Shown here piece after piece: positions 49,564-57,191 of a DNA stretch of 64,000 bases. The first letter of the stretch is position 1. Every line of letters begins with the position of its first letter. The translations under genes were made by a program, and so were the position numbers. The DNA is from Streptomyces omiyaensis (GTDB taxonomy: Bacteria; Actinomycetota; Actinomycetes; Streptomycetales; Streptomycetaceae): NCBI RefSeq assembly GCF_014650895.1, contig NZ_BMVV01000028.1, forward strand, positions 1 through 64,000. The letters are read 5' to 3'. The notes beneath the pieces are model-generated. The model was not told the origin of the DNA. It did no database searches and was given only the letters and a program-made list of their open reading frames with translations.

Positions 49564-51063
49564 ATGGCTCAGTGGACCTCGGCCGTCGGTGCCGCCCAGC
49601 TGGCGCGGCAGCTCCAGGCCCAGCAGCCGCGCCCCGCCGGTCCCGGCGCGCGGAAGCCGCCCGCCTACCGCGCCCTCGCCGACGGCATCCGGCTGCTCGT
49701 CCTGGAGGGCCGGGTCCCGGTCGCCGCCCGGCTGCCCGCCGAGCGCGAACTCGCCCTCGCCCTCACCGTCAGCCGCACCACCGTGGCCGCCGCCTACGAG
49801 GCGCTGCGCACCGAGGGCTTCCTGGAGTCCCGGCGCGGCGCCGGCAGCTGGACCGCCGTCCCGGCGGGCAACCCGCTGCCCGCGCGCGGTCTCGAACCGC
49901 TGCCCCCGGAGACCCTCGGCTCCCTGATCGACCTCGGCTGCGCCGCCCTCCCCGCCCCCGAGCCCTGGCTCACCCGGAGCGTCCAGGGAGCCCTGGAGGA
50001 GCTGCCGCCGTACGCCCACACCCACGGCGACTACCCGGCCGGGCTCCCCGCGCTGCGGGCGATGCTGGCGGAGCGGTACACCGCCCGGGGCATCCCGACC
50101 ATGCCCGAGCAGATCATGGTCACCACCGGCGCGATGGGCGCCATCGACGCCATCTGCCACCTCTTCGCCGGACGCGGCGAGCGGATCGCCGTCGAGTCGC
50201 CCTCGTACGCCAACATCCTCCAGCTGATGCGGGAGGCGGGCGCCCGGCTGGTCCCCGTCGCCATGTCCGAGGGGCTGGGCAGCTGGGACCTGGGCCGCTG
50301 GCGGCAGGTGCTGCGCGACGCCGCGCCCCGCCTCGCGTACGTCGTCGCCGACTTCCACAACCCGACCGGCGCCCTCGCCGACGAGGACCAGCGCCGGCGG
50401 CTCGTGGAGGCCGCCCGCGCGGCCGGCACGGTCCTCGTCGTCGACGAGACCATGACCGAGCTCTGCCTCGACGACGACGTGGAGATGCCCCGGCCGGTCT
50501 GCGCCTTCGACCCGGCCGGCTCCACGGTCCTCACGGTCGGCTCGGCCAGCAAGGCCTTCTGGGCCGGGATGCGGATCGGCTGGGTCCGCGCCGCGCCCGA
50601 CGTCATCCGCTCCCTGGTCGCCGCGCGCGCCTACGCCGACCTGGGCACGCCCGTCCTGGAGCAGCTCGGCGTCAACTGGCTGATGCGCACCGGAGGGTGG
50701 GAGAAGGCGGTCGGCCTGCGCCGGGCGCAGGCCCGGGAGAACCGGGACGCGCTGGTGGCGGCGGTCCGCAGGGAGCTGCCGGAGTGGGAGTTCGAGGTGC
50801 CGAAGGGCGGACTGACGCTCTGGGTGCGCACCGGCGGCCTCTCCGGCTCCCGGCTGGCCGAGGCGGGGGAGCGGGTCGGCGTCCGGGTGCCCTCCGGTCC
50901 CCGCTTCGGCGTGGACGGCGCCTTTGAGGGGTACGTCCGGCTGCCGTTCACCGTCGGCGGCCCGGTCGCCGACGAGGCGGCGAGCCGGCTCGCGGCGGCG
51001 GCCCGGCTGGTCGAGTCGGGCCTCGGCGGGGGAGTCGAACCGCCCCGGACCTTCGTGGCCTGA
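49564..51063 (+). CDS. MocR-family regulator (YczR-like)
   Basis: A 499-residue fusion of an N-terminal GntR winged helix (about residues 35-110: RALADGIRLLVLEG, LTVSRTTVAAAYEALRTEGF) and a class-I aminotransferase fold (about 130-490). The PLP lysine lies in GSASKAFWAGMRIGWV; DFHNPTGALADEDQR and VDETMTELCL supply cofactor contacts. Such regulators use PLP-amino acid adducts as ligands. It is divergent from a YczE-like membrane gene, the classical target pair. ATG 49564 was chosen over in-frame starts upstream because the HTH starts soon after. Confidence 0.9.
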   Translation: MAQWTSAVGAAQLARQLQAQQPRPAGPGARKPPAYRALADGIRLLVLEGRVPVAARLPAERELALALTVSRTTVAAAYEALRTEGFLESRRGAGSWTAVPAGNPLPARGLEPLPPETLGSLIDLGCAALPAPEPWLTRSVQGALEELPPYAHTHGDYPAGLPALRAMLAERYTARGIPTMPEQIMVTTGAMGAIDAICHLFAGRGERIAVESPSYANILQLMREAGARLVPVAMSEGLGSWDLGRWRQVLRDAAPRLAYVVADFHNPTGALADEDQRRRLVEAARAAGTVLVVDETMTELCLDDDVEMPRPVCAFDPAGSTVLTVGSASKAFWAGMRIGWVRAAPDVIRSLVAARAYADLGTPVLEQLGVNWLMRTGGWEKAVGLRRAQARENRDALVAAVRRELPEWEFEVPKGGLTLWVRTGGLSGSRLAEAGERVGVRVPSGPRFGVDGAFEGYVRLPFTVGGPVADEAASRLAAAARLVESGLGGGVEPPRTFVA

Positions 51064-51084
51064 GCGGGCGGAGGACGGCGCGCA

Positions 51085-51129
51085 CGGCGAGGGCCGGTAC
51101 GGACCCCGGGTCCGTACCGGCCCTCGCCG
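51085..51129. terminator. Bidirectional hairpin between MocR gene and sffA
   Basis: A 21-bp stem (51085-51105 with 51109-51129) closes on a 3-base loop in the gap between two convergent genes, 22 bases past the MocR stop. Confidence 0.8.
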
Positions 51130-51145
51130 CGCGCGCGGCGCGCCG

Positions 51146-52747
51146 TCAGCCCTCCGCCGGGACCGGCGCGTGACGGACGACCGGGGCGGGGGTCGGCTCG
51201 GCCGCCGCCTCCGGGACCTTCTCCAGGGCGACCGTGGCCGCCGCCCGCCGCTCGGGCAGCAGGTCGAGGACGGCCTGCCGGTCGGTGTCGCCGACGGCCT
51301 CGTCGTACGGGTCGGGGGTGGCGGGCACCTGGAGGCGGAGCACCGGGCCGGTGCCGAGGCGGGCGTAGCCGCGGCCCGGCGGGACCTGCGGGGTCGGGGT
51401 GGTGTGCGGCGCGGCGCCCAGCACCGCGGCGATCTGCTCGGGGACGGCGGGGCCGAGCACCACGCGGGCGCGGGTGTGCGCGCGTACCTCCTCGTGCAGC
51501 GCGTCGGCGGTGTCGAACTGCTCCGCGACCACGACCGTCACCTGGGCGGCGCGGCCGTGCCGCAGCGGCACCCGGAGCAGCTCCTGCGGGTCGGTGCGGC
51601 CCTCGGCGGCGGCCAGGTGGCCGAGGGCACCGGGGCGGTCGAGGAGGATCCACAGCGGGCGGCGGGTGTCCGCCGGGGCCGGGTGGCCGGCCTGTCGCGC
51701 GCGGTTGGCGGAGATCAGCCGCCGCTCGGTCTCGTGGGAGGCCCATTCCAGGCTCTCCAGGGCGCCGGACAGCTCGCTCTCGATGCCGAGCACTCCGTCG
51801 CGGCCGACCAGGCAGGCGTACTCGCCGACGCCCGCGCCGTCCACGATCAGCACGTCGCCGTGGGCGAGCGCCTGGAGCGCGAGGGAGCGGAGCAGCGAGG
51901 TGGTGCCGCTGCCGGGCTGGCCGACGGCGAGCAGGTGCGGCTCGGTGGAGCGGGGGCCGGTGCGCCAGACCACGGCGGGCGCGTCCTCGGAGCCGTCCGC
52001 GGAGACGACCGGCACGGTCCGCTGCACGGCGTCGGCGTCGGTGAAGCCGAGCACGGTCTCGCCCGGGGCGGTGACGAACCGCTGGGCGGCGATGGTGGTG
52101 GGGAGGGCCGGCAGCACGTGCATGACGAGCCGGTTGCCCTCCTCGTCCCAGTCGAACCGGTACTCGCGGCCGCGTCCCGACTTGGCGTGCAGCAGCTGCT
52201 CGATGCGGGCGCGGGAGGCGGGCTCGCCGTCGGGGAAGTACGGCGGGTAGGCGATCCGCAGCCGGGTCGGCCGGCCGTCCGCGTCGAAGGCGTGGTCGGC
52301 GAAGGCGCGGCTCCAGTCGCCGCCGTGGGCGAAGAGCGGCTCGGGGTCCTCGGGGACGGAGAAGTACGGCACCAGGGCCTCGTACAGCCCCTTCAGGCGG
52401 GCGGTCTCCGCCTCGTCGGGGCCGGTCTTCACGACCGGTTTCTCACGCCCCTTCCACGCGGCGGCGCCCATGAGCGCGACGAGCGCGAGCAGCGGCCCGT
52501 ACGGCGCGAGGGCGACGACCAGGACGCAGGCCGCGACCAGGAACAGCGTGGGACCGCGCCGTTCCTTGGGGGTCGCGGCCCACTTGGCGCGCGCGATCGC
52601 GGCCAGCTTCCGCAGACCACGGGAGACCGTGATCAGCGGGTGGAGCACATCGGTGGCGCTGTCGGCGGCCGACCGCGCGATCTCTCGACTGCGCGCGAGC
52701 TGCGCGCCGCCGCTGCTCAGAATGCGGGGGAGTGGTCGCCGGGACAC
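51146..52747 (-). CDS. sffA: SffA, SpoIIIE/FtsK-like sporulation septum protein
   Basis: A 533-residue protein with N-terminal hydrophobic segments (about residues 68-98: LFLVAACVLVVALAPYGPL) and a C-terminal FtsK/SpoIIIE-like ATPase fold. The P-loop position reads AVGQPGSGTTSLLRSL, so the Walker A lysine is Thr282 rather than Lys, and VLIVDGAGVGEYACLV follows. In S. coelicolor SffA (SCO1415) is targeted to sporulation septa by the small membrane protein SmeA and affects chromosome segregation and spore maturation. It lies 37 bases after smeA on the same strand and is probably cotranscribed. Confidence 0.9.
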   Translation of the reverse strand: MSRRPLPRILSSGGAQLARSREIARSAADSATDVLHPLITVSRGLRKLAAIARAKWAATPKERRGPTLFLVAACVLVVALAPYGPLLALVALMGAAAWKGREKPVVKTGPDEAETARLKGLYEALVPYFSVPEDPEPLFAHGGDWSRAFADHAFDADGRPTRLRIAYPPYFPDGEPASRARIEQLLHAKSGRGREYRFDWDEEGNRLVMHVLPALPTTIAAQRFVTAPGETVLGFTDADAVQRTVPVVSADGSEDAPAVVWRTGPRSTEPHLLAVGQPGSGTTSLLRSLALQALAHGDVLIVDGAGVGEYACLVGRDGVLGIESELSGALESLEWASHETERRLISANRARQAGHPAPADTRRPLWILLDRPGALGHLAAAEGRTDPQELLRVPLRHGRAAQVTVVVAEQFDTADALHEEVRAHTRARVVLGPAVPEQIAAVLGAAPHTTPTPQVPPGRGYARLGTGPVLRLQVPATPDPYDEAVGDTDRQAVLDLLPERRAAATVALEKVPEAAAEPTPAPVVRHAPVPAEG

Positions 52748-52784
52748 GTCGTACTCCTGGAGTGGTGGAAGGGGGTGAGAGGCG

Positions 52785-52979
52785 TCAGAACTTGATTCCG
52801 CCCAGCAGGCCGGCCAGGCTCTGGCCGCCCGCGGTGATGCTCGGTGCGATGGCGGTGCCCGCCAGGTAGAAGCCGAAGAGCGCGCAGACGAGCGCGTGCG
52901 AGGCCTTGAGGCCGTCCTTCTTGAAGAACAGGAAGCAGATGATGCCGAGCAGGACGACGCCTGAGATGGACAGGATCAT
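52785..52979 (-). CDS. smeA: SmeA, small membrane protein of sporulation septa
   Basis: A 64-residue protein of two transmembrane segments (ILSISGVVLLGIICFLFFKK and HALVCALFGFYLAGTAIAPS), matching S. coelicolor SmeA (SCO1416) in length. SmeA localises to septa and is needed to recruit SffA. The start is ATG 52979, with AGGAGA seven bases upstream. The gene is just upstream of sffA. Confidence 0.93.
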   Translation of the reverse strand: MILSISGVVLLGIICFLFFKKDGLKASHALVCALFGFYLAGTAIAPSITAGGQSLAGLLGGIKF

Positions 52980-53057
52980 GGGGTGTTCTCCTGGTTGAGG
53001 GGACAGTCACGATCAGTCCTTCCAGGTTCACGGCAAGTATCTATGTGACTAAAGGTG

Positions 53058-53084
53058 CAATCGGGTGAATGGTGGTCGTTTTCA
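53058..53084 (-). promoter_or_regulatory. WhiG-like promoter sequence upstream of smeA (weak)
   Basis: On the minus strand TGAA (53081-53084), 15 bases, then CCCGATTG (53058-53065) resembles the sigma-WhiG form TAAA-N15-GCCGATAA in three and five positions. It lies 80-105 bases before smeA, within the 356-bp gap 52980-53335 that otherwise shows no gene. The match is partial. Confidence 0.3.
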
Positions 53085-53335
53085 CTTGACCGGCGGACGG
53101 TGACCCCCGCCCCGGGTGGCGAACCCCCCGAAGTGGGGTAAGGGAGGGGCGGGGGCGCTGGTCACGGGTGGTGGACGCCGTGATCCTTGCCTCGGCCGGA
53201 CGCGGTCATGTCACCGCGCGGGCAGTACCCTGTCGATTCACTCGTACGGCCGCGCTTGCCGTGCGCAGGTCAAGGGCAGGCGTTTCCGGGCGGTACGCGC
53301 GGGACGCAGGCGGAGCACGGAAGGCGGTTGTGAAG

Positions 53336-53728
53336 ATGAGCGAGACCCCGGACCCCGAGGTCGTCGAGCTGGCGTCCAAGGTCTTCGACCTGGCGCGCGC
53401 CGGCGACGCCGGCGCCCTCGCCGCCTACGTCGACGCCGGTGTCCCCGCGAACCTCACCAACGACCGGGGCGACACGCTCCTCATGCTCGCCGCCTACCAC
53501 GGCCACGCCGAGGCGGTCACCGCCCTCCTGGAGCGCGGCGCCGACGCGGACCGCGCCAACGACCGCGGCCAGACGCCGCTCGCCGGAGCCGTCTTCAAGG
53601 GGGAGGACGCCGTGATCCGCGCCCTCCTCGCCGGCGGCGCCGATCCGGAGTCCGGCACTCCGTCCGCCGTGGACACCGCCCGCATGTTCGGCAAGGCCGA
53701 GCTCCTGGAGCTCTTCGCCACCCGGTGA
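53336..53728 (+). CDS. Ankyrin-repeat protein
   Basis: A 130-residue all-helical protein of about three ankyrin repeats (NDRGDTLLMLAAYHGHAEAV, NDRGQTPLAGAVFKGEDAVI, GTPSAVDTARMFGKAELLEL). No signal peptide or other domain is visible, so it should be a cytosolic protein-interaction module. ATG 53336 is used; in-frame GTG 53330 has better spacing to the AAGG site and is possible. Confidence 0.85.
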   Translation: MSETPDPEVVELASKVFDLARAGDAGALAAYVDAGVPANLTNDRGDTLLMLAAYHGHAEAVTALLERGADADRANDRGQTPLAGAVFKGEDAVIRALLAGGADPESGTPSAVDTARMFGKAELLELFATR

Positions 53729-54002
53729 ACGGGGCCTGAACCCCAGGTGGGAACGGTGTCGTAAATGTGGTCGCGGCGGTGGAAACGGTCGGTCATCATG
53801 ACGACAAGCCCGGCCGTCCGACCGGGCCACGGACGAGAGGCAGAGGAAGATGAGCAGCGCGCACAAGCGACGTACGACGGACGGCCCGACATGTTGTCCC
53901 GCGGCCTACTAGGGCGGCCACCGCGCGGACGGGCCCAGCGCCCGACCCGGTCCACCCCGGTCCACCCCGTCGTGTCGACAGCTTGATGTGAGGCGTCTTC
54001 CC
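53729..54002. other. Gap between ankyrin and HEAT genes
   Basis: 274 bases. A short tandem repeat GGTCCACCCC appears twice near 53949-53968. A 73-codon frame from 53765 is proline- and arginine-rich and not convincing. No promoter is clear apart from a GAGG site before ATG 54003. Confidence 0.4.
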
Positions 54003-55496
54003 ATGTTCGAACCAGCCATAGCGCCGAGCGGCACCCTGCTCGGTCTGCTGCAGAGGGGCCGCGGCGACGGCACCCTGCACGCCCTCGCCGCCCCACGCGC
54101 CGAGGCCCTCGCGGCCCTCGACCGGTGCGTGCTCGCCGACCCCCGCCACGACTGGCGCGTCGAGAACCGCTCCCTCTACTACGCCCGGCTCTACCTCGAC
54201 CTCCACGGAGGCCTGGAGGCCATCGAGGCGCACCTCTTCGCGCCCGAGGACCACCTCGACACCGAGGAGCACCGCACCGGGCTCGCCCTCGCCGTCCTCG
54301 GCCACCTGGCCTCCTACGGCCGCCACGACGCCCTGCTCCTGCTCCGGCGCTACGCGGCCACCGGGACCAACTGGGCCTGGGCCCTCGACGAGCTCGCGCT
54401 CCGCGACGACGACGCCGGGCTCCGCTCCCTCGCCGAGCCCGTCCTCGCCCGCTTCCCGCAGGACGAGACCGGCGACACCGAGCTCGCCGGCGTCGTCCGG
54501 GACGCCTTCGAGCCCCGCCCGTGGCGGCTCTGGGCCGAGGACCAGCGGGACGCCGTCGGCGCCCGCGTCCGCGCCGCCCAGGAACACGGCTCCTTCGACC
54601 GCTGGCAGCGCCAGATGCGCCCCACCGGCCCCCGCCCCGGCTGGAGCGTCCGCGCCGTCCTCGACTGGGCCCAGGAGGGGTACGAGCGCGGCGCCGACCT
54701 CGCCGGCCCCGCCGCCCGCTGCCTCGCCGCCGTGGCCGGACCCGAGGACCGCCCCGAGCTGCTCGCGGCCGGCCGCGACGGCGCCCCCGGCGCCCGTGCC
54801 GCCGTTCTGCACCACCTGGCCGCCGACCGGGACCCCGCCGTCCTCGACCTCGTCGAGGCCGCCGCCGACGGCGTCCACCCGCTCGACGCCGCGGCCGCCG
54901 CGGCGGCCCCCGGCGACCCGTACGGCGACGTCCCCGGAGCCGTCGACCGCGACGCCCTGCACGTGGCCCGCGCCGCCGTCACCGCCTACCTCCGCATGAC
55001 CGGCGAGGACGCGGTCGCCCGCGCCCGCGCGTGGGTCGGACGCTCCGACCCGCTCGCCGCCGCCGCCGGCGAGACCCTCGCCGCGCGCGGCGAGGAGCGG
55101 GACGCCCAGCTGGTGCTCGGCGCCCTGCGCGCCGCCATCCGCGCCGCGGGGCCCGACGCGCCCGCCCTCGGCGCCCTCGTCGACGGCGCCGGCCGCCTCG
55201 GCATCGCCTGCGCGGCGCCGGTGCTCCGCCACGTCTACCGGGAGACGGCCTCCTCCCAGCTGCGCGGCCGCACGGCCCGCGCCCTCGCGGCCACCGACCC
55301 CTCCTTCGCCAGCGGCTTCGCCGTCGAATGCCTCTGGGACTGCGAGGAGACCACCCGCGAGATCGCGGCCCAGCACGCCGAGACGGCCGACGTCCGCGTC
55401 GCCGAGCGATTGCGCCGCCTCGCCGCCGACCCGGCCGAGGAGGTCGAGGTCCAGACGGCGGTCCGCAACCGCATCGGGCCGGACCTCCAGGTCTGA
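54003..55496 (+). CDS. HEAT-repeat protein
   Basis: A 497-residue soluble protein of repeated helical pairs (ALAVLGHLASYGRHDALLLL, ARAAVLHHLAADRDPAVLDL, QLRGRTARALAATDPSFASG), probably HEAT or PBS-lyase-like repeats over the whole length. No enzyme motif, signal peptide or transmembrane segment is visible. GTG 53988 would add five residues; ATG 54003 has a GAGG site at good distance. The protein is expected to be a scaffold; partners are unknown. Confidence 0.78.
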   Translation: MFEPAIAPSGTLLGLLQRGRGDGTLHALAAPRAEALAALDRCVLADPRHDWRVENRSLYYARLYLDLHGGLEAIEAHLFAPEDHLDTEEHRTGLALAVLGHLASYGRHDALLLLRRYAATGTNWAWALDELALRDDDAGLRSLAEPVLARFPQDETGDTELAGVVRDAFEPRPWRLWAEDQRDAVGARVRAAQEHGSFDRWQRQMRPTGPRPGWSVRAVLDWAQEGYERGADLAGPAARCLAAVAGPEDRPELLAAGRDGAPGARAAVLHHLAADRDPAVLDLVEAAADGVHPLDAAAAAAAPGDPYGDVPGAVDRDALHVARAAVTAYLRMTGEDAVARARAWVGRSDPLAAAAGETLAARGEERDAQLVLGALRAAIRAAGPDAPALGALVDGAGRLGIACAAPVLRHVYRETASSQLRGRTARALAATDPSFASGFAVECLWDCEETTREIAAQHAETADVRVAERLRRLAADPAEEVEVQTAVRNRIGPDLQV

Positions 55497-56069
55497 CCCG
55501 GCCCCACCCACCGCCTCCGCCCCGGGGCGGCGCGGCCTGCGGCGGCCCTCCGCCGATCGTGGCCCCGCCCCGGGGGACGGAGTCCGCCGCCGGAGTCCGG
55601 TCCCGCCGGTTCGGTCCCGCGGCCCGGTCCCGTCGGTTCGGTCCCGCGGCCCGGTCCCGTCGGTTCGGTCCCGCCGGTTCGGTCCCGCGGCCGGTCTCGG
55701 GGCGACTGGCGGAGTCCGCTGCTGGGCCGGGTGCCGGGGCCGACCCCCCCCCGGGGCCGACCGTCGGAGTCGGCTGCCGGGGCCGACCGCAGGGGCCGCC
55801 TTCTCCTCGTCGCGTACGACTCCGGGGTCTGCGTACGGTTCCGAGGGCGTGCAGGGTCCCAGGGGCTGCGTACCGCACCGGGTTCCGCGTACGGCTCCAG
55901 GAGCCCGTACGGCTCCGCGGGGGCTCTGACGCCTCCGGGGCCGCGTGCGGCGGCCGTCCGGGTAGCGGAGCGGCGCGGCGCGGTCCGGGCGGGAAAAGCT
56001 CACGGGACGTTCCCCCCGCGTCCAGATCCACGTCGGCGGGGACACGTCGGGCGGGACGAGAACACCCGT
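55497..56069. other. 573-bp low-complexity intergenic region
   Basis: Made of several short tandem repeat blocks: the GGTCCCG array (55599-55700), GGGGCCGACC/TCGGAGTC units (about 55730-55790) and GTACGGCTCC-type repeats (about 55810-55920). No gene fits the DNA; long frames across it are repeat-driven and lack binding sites. No clear promoter for the glycosyltransferase operon was found in the last 70 bases. Confidence 0.5.
55599..55700. repeat. Tandem array of 13/14-bp units with GGTCCCG core
   Basis: Eight units start at 55599, 55613, 55626, 55640, 55653, 55667, 55681 and 55693. They alternate GGTCCCG(C/T)CGGTTC (14 bp) with GGTCCCGCGGCCC (13 bp), making a 27-bp higher-order repeat; the last unit is degenerate. 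Confidence 0.85.
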
Positions 56070-57191
56070 ATGCGTGTCGTCATCGTCACCGAATCCTTTC
56101 CCCCCGACATCAACGGTGTGGCGCACTGCGCCCTGCAGACCGCGCGCCACCTCGTCCGCCGGGGCCACCGGCCCCTCGTGATCGCCCCGGCCGTCCCCGA
56201 CCCCGCCGCCGACGCCGACGCGCCGTGCCCGGTGGTCCGCGTCCCCTCCCTGCCCCTGCCCGGCTACGCCCAGGTCCGGGTCGCCCTCCCCAGCCGCCGC
56301 GTCGCCGCCGCCCTCGCCGCCCACCGCGCCGACCTCGTCCACCTGGCCGGCCCCTTCGTCCTCGGCGTCCGGGCCATGGCCGCCGCCACCCGCCTGCGGG
56401 TGCCCGCCGTCGCCGTCTACCAGACCGACCTCGCCGGCTACGCCCGCACCTACGTCGGCACGGGGGAGGCCACCGCCTGGCGCCGGCTCCGCGCCGTCCA
56501 CGGCGCCGCCGACCGCACCCTCGCCCCCTCCCTGGCCTCCCTCCGCGACCTGGAGGCCCACGGCGTCCCGCGCGTACGCCTCTGGGGCCGGGGCGTCGAC
56601 ACCACCCGCTTCCACCCCGGCCACCGGGACCCCGGCCTGCGCCGCGCCCTCGCGCCCGACGGGGAGCTCCTCGTCGGATACGTCGGCCGGCTCGCCCCGG
56701 AGAAGCGCGTGGACCTCCTCGCCGCCACGGACGGGCTCCCCGGCGTCCGGCTCGTGGTCGTCGGCGACGGACCCAGCGGCCCCGCCCTCCGCGAACGCCT
56801 CCCCGGGGCCCGCTTCCTGGGCCGCCGCACCGGCGACGACCTGGCCAGGATCTTCGCCTCGCTCGACGTCTTCGCCCACACCGGCCCGTACGAGACCTTC
56901 GGCCAGACCGTCCAGGAGGCCATGGCCAGCGGGCTCCCGGTGATCGCCCCGGCCGCCGGCGGCCCCCTCGACCTCGTCGCCCACCGGCGCACCGGCCTCC
57001 TCGTGCCCCCGGAGGACCCCCTCGCCCTCCGCGAGGCCGTCGCCGCCCTCGCCGCCGCCCCCGGTCTGCGCGCCGCCTACGGCCGGGCGGGCCGCGCCGA
57101 GGTCGAGGGCCGCACCTGGGAAGCCCTCGGCGACGAGCTCGTCGGCCACTACCTGGAGGTCCTGCGCGAGCGGACGGCGGTGGCGGCGTGA
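56070..57191 (+). CDS. GT4 glycosyltransferase (MgtA-like mannosyltransferase)
   Basis: A 373-residue GT-B enzyme. The N-terminal opening RVVIVTESFPPDINGVAHC and the donor-side motifs LLVGYVGRLAPEKRVDLLA, RFLGRRTGDD and AHTGPYETFGQTVQEAMASG (the E-x7-E pair) match retaining GT4 enzymes close to mycobacterial MgtA/PimB-type GDP-mannose-dependent mannosyltransferases. It probably glycosylates a lipid or envelope polymer. Its GTGA overlap with the next gene starts a four-gene overlapping operon. Confidence 0.9.
   Translation: MRVVIVTESFPPDINGVAHCALQTARHLVRRGHRPLVIAPAVPDPAADADAPCPVVRVPSLPLPGYAQVRVALPSRRVAAALAAHRADLVHLAGPFVLGVRAMAAATRLRVPAVAVYQTDLAGYARTYVGTGEATAWRRLRAVHGAADRTLAPSLASLRDLEAHGVPRVRLWGRGVDTTRFHPGHRDPGLRRALAPDGELLVGYVGRLAPEKRVDLLAATDGLPGVRLVVVGDGPSGPALRERLPGARFLGRRTGDDLARIFASLDVFAHTGPYETFGQTVQEAMASGLPVIAPAAGGPLDLVAHRRTGLLVPPEDPLALREAVAALAAAPGLRAAYGRAGRAEVEGRTWEALGDELVGHYLEVLRERTAVAA

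Noticed and set aside
53765..53986. 73-codon frame between ankyrin and HEAT genes
   Set aside because: Low-complexity composition and no good ribosome-binding site.
55599..55700. CRISPR array
   Set aside because: Units are contiguous with no unique spacers and there are no cas genes.
53796..57149. 1117-codon minus-strand frame over the HEAT and glycosyltransferase genes
   Set aside because: Antisense shadow with repeats; the plus-strand genes have clear domains.
54125..57187. Upstream extension that would make the second glycosyltransferase 1496 residues
   Set aside because: The extension reads in a third frame across the HEAT and first glycosyltransferase genes; GTG 57188 gives the normal protein with overlap.
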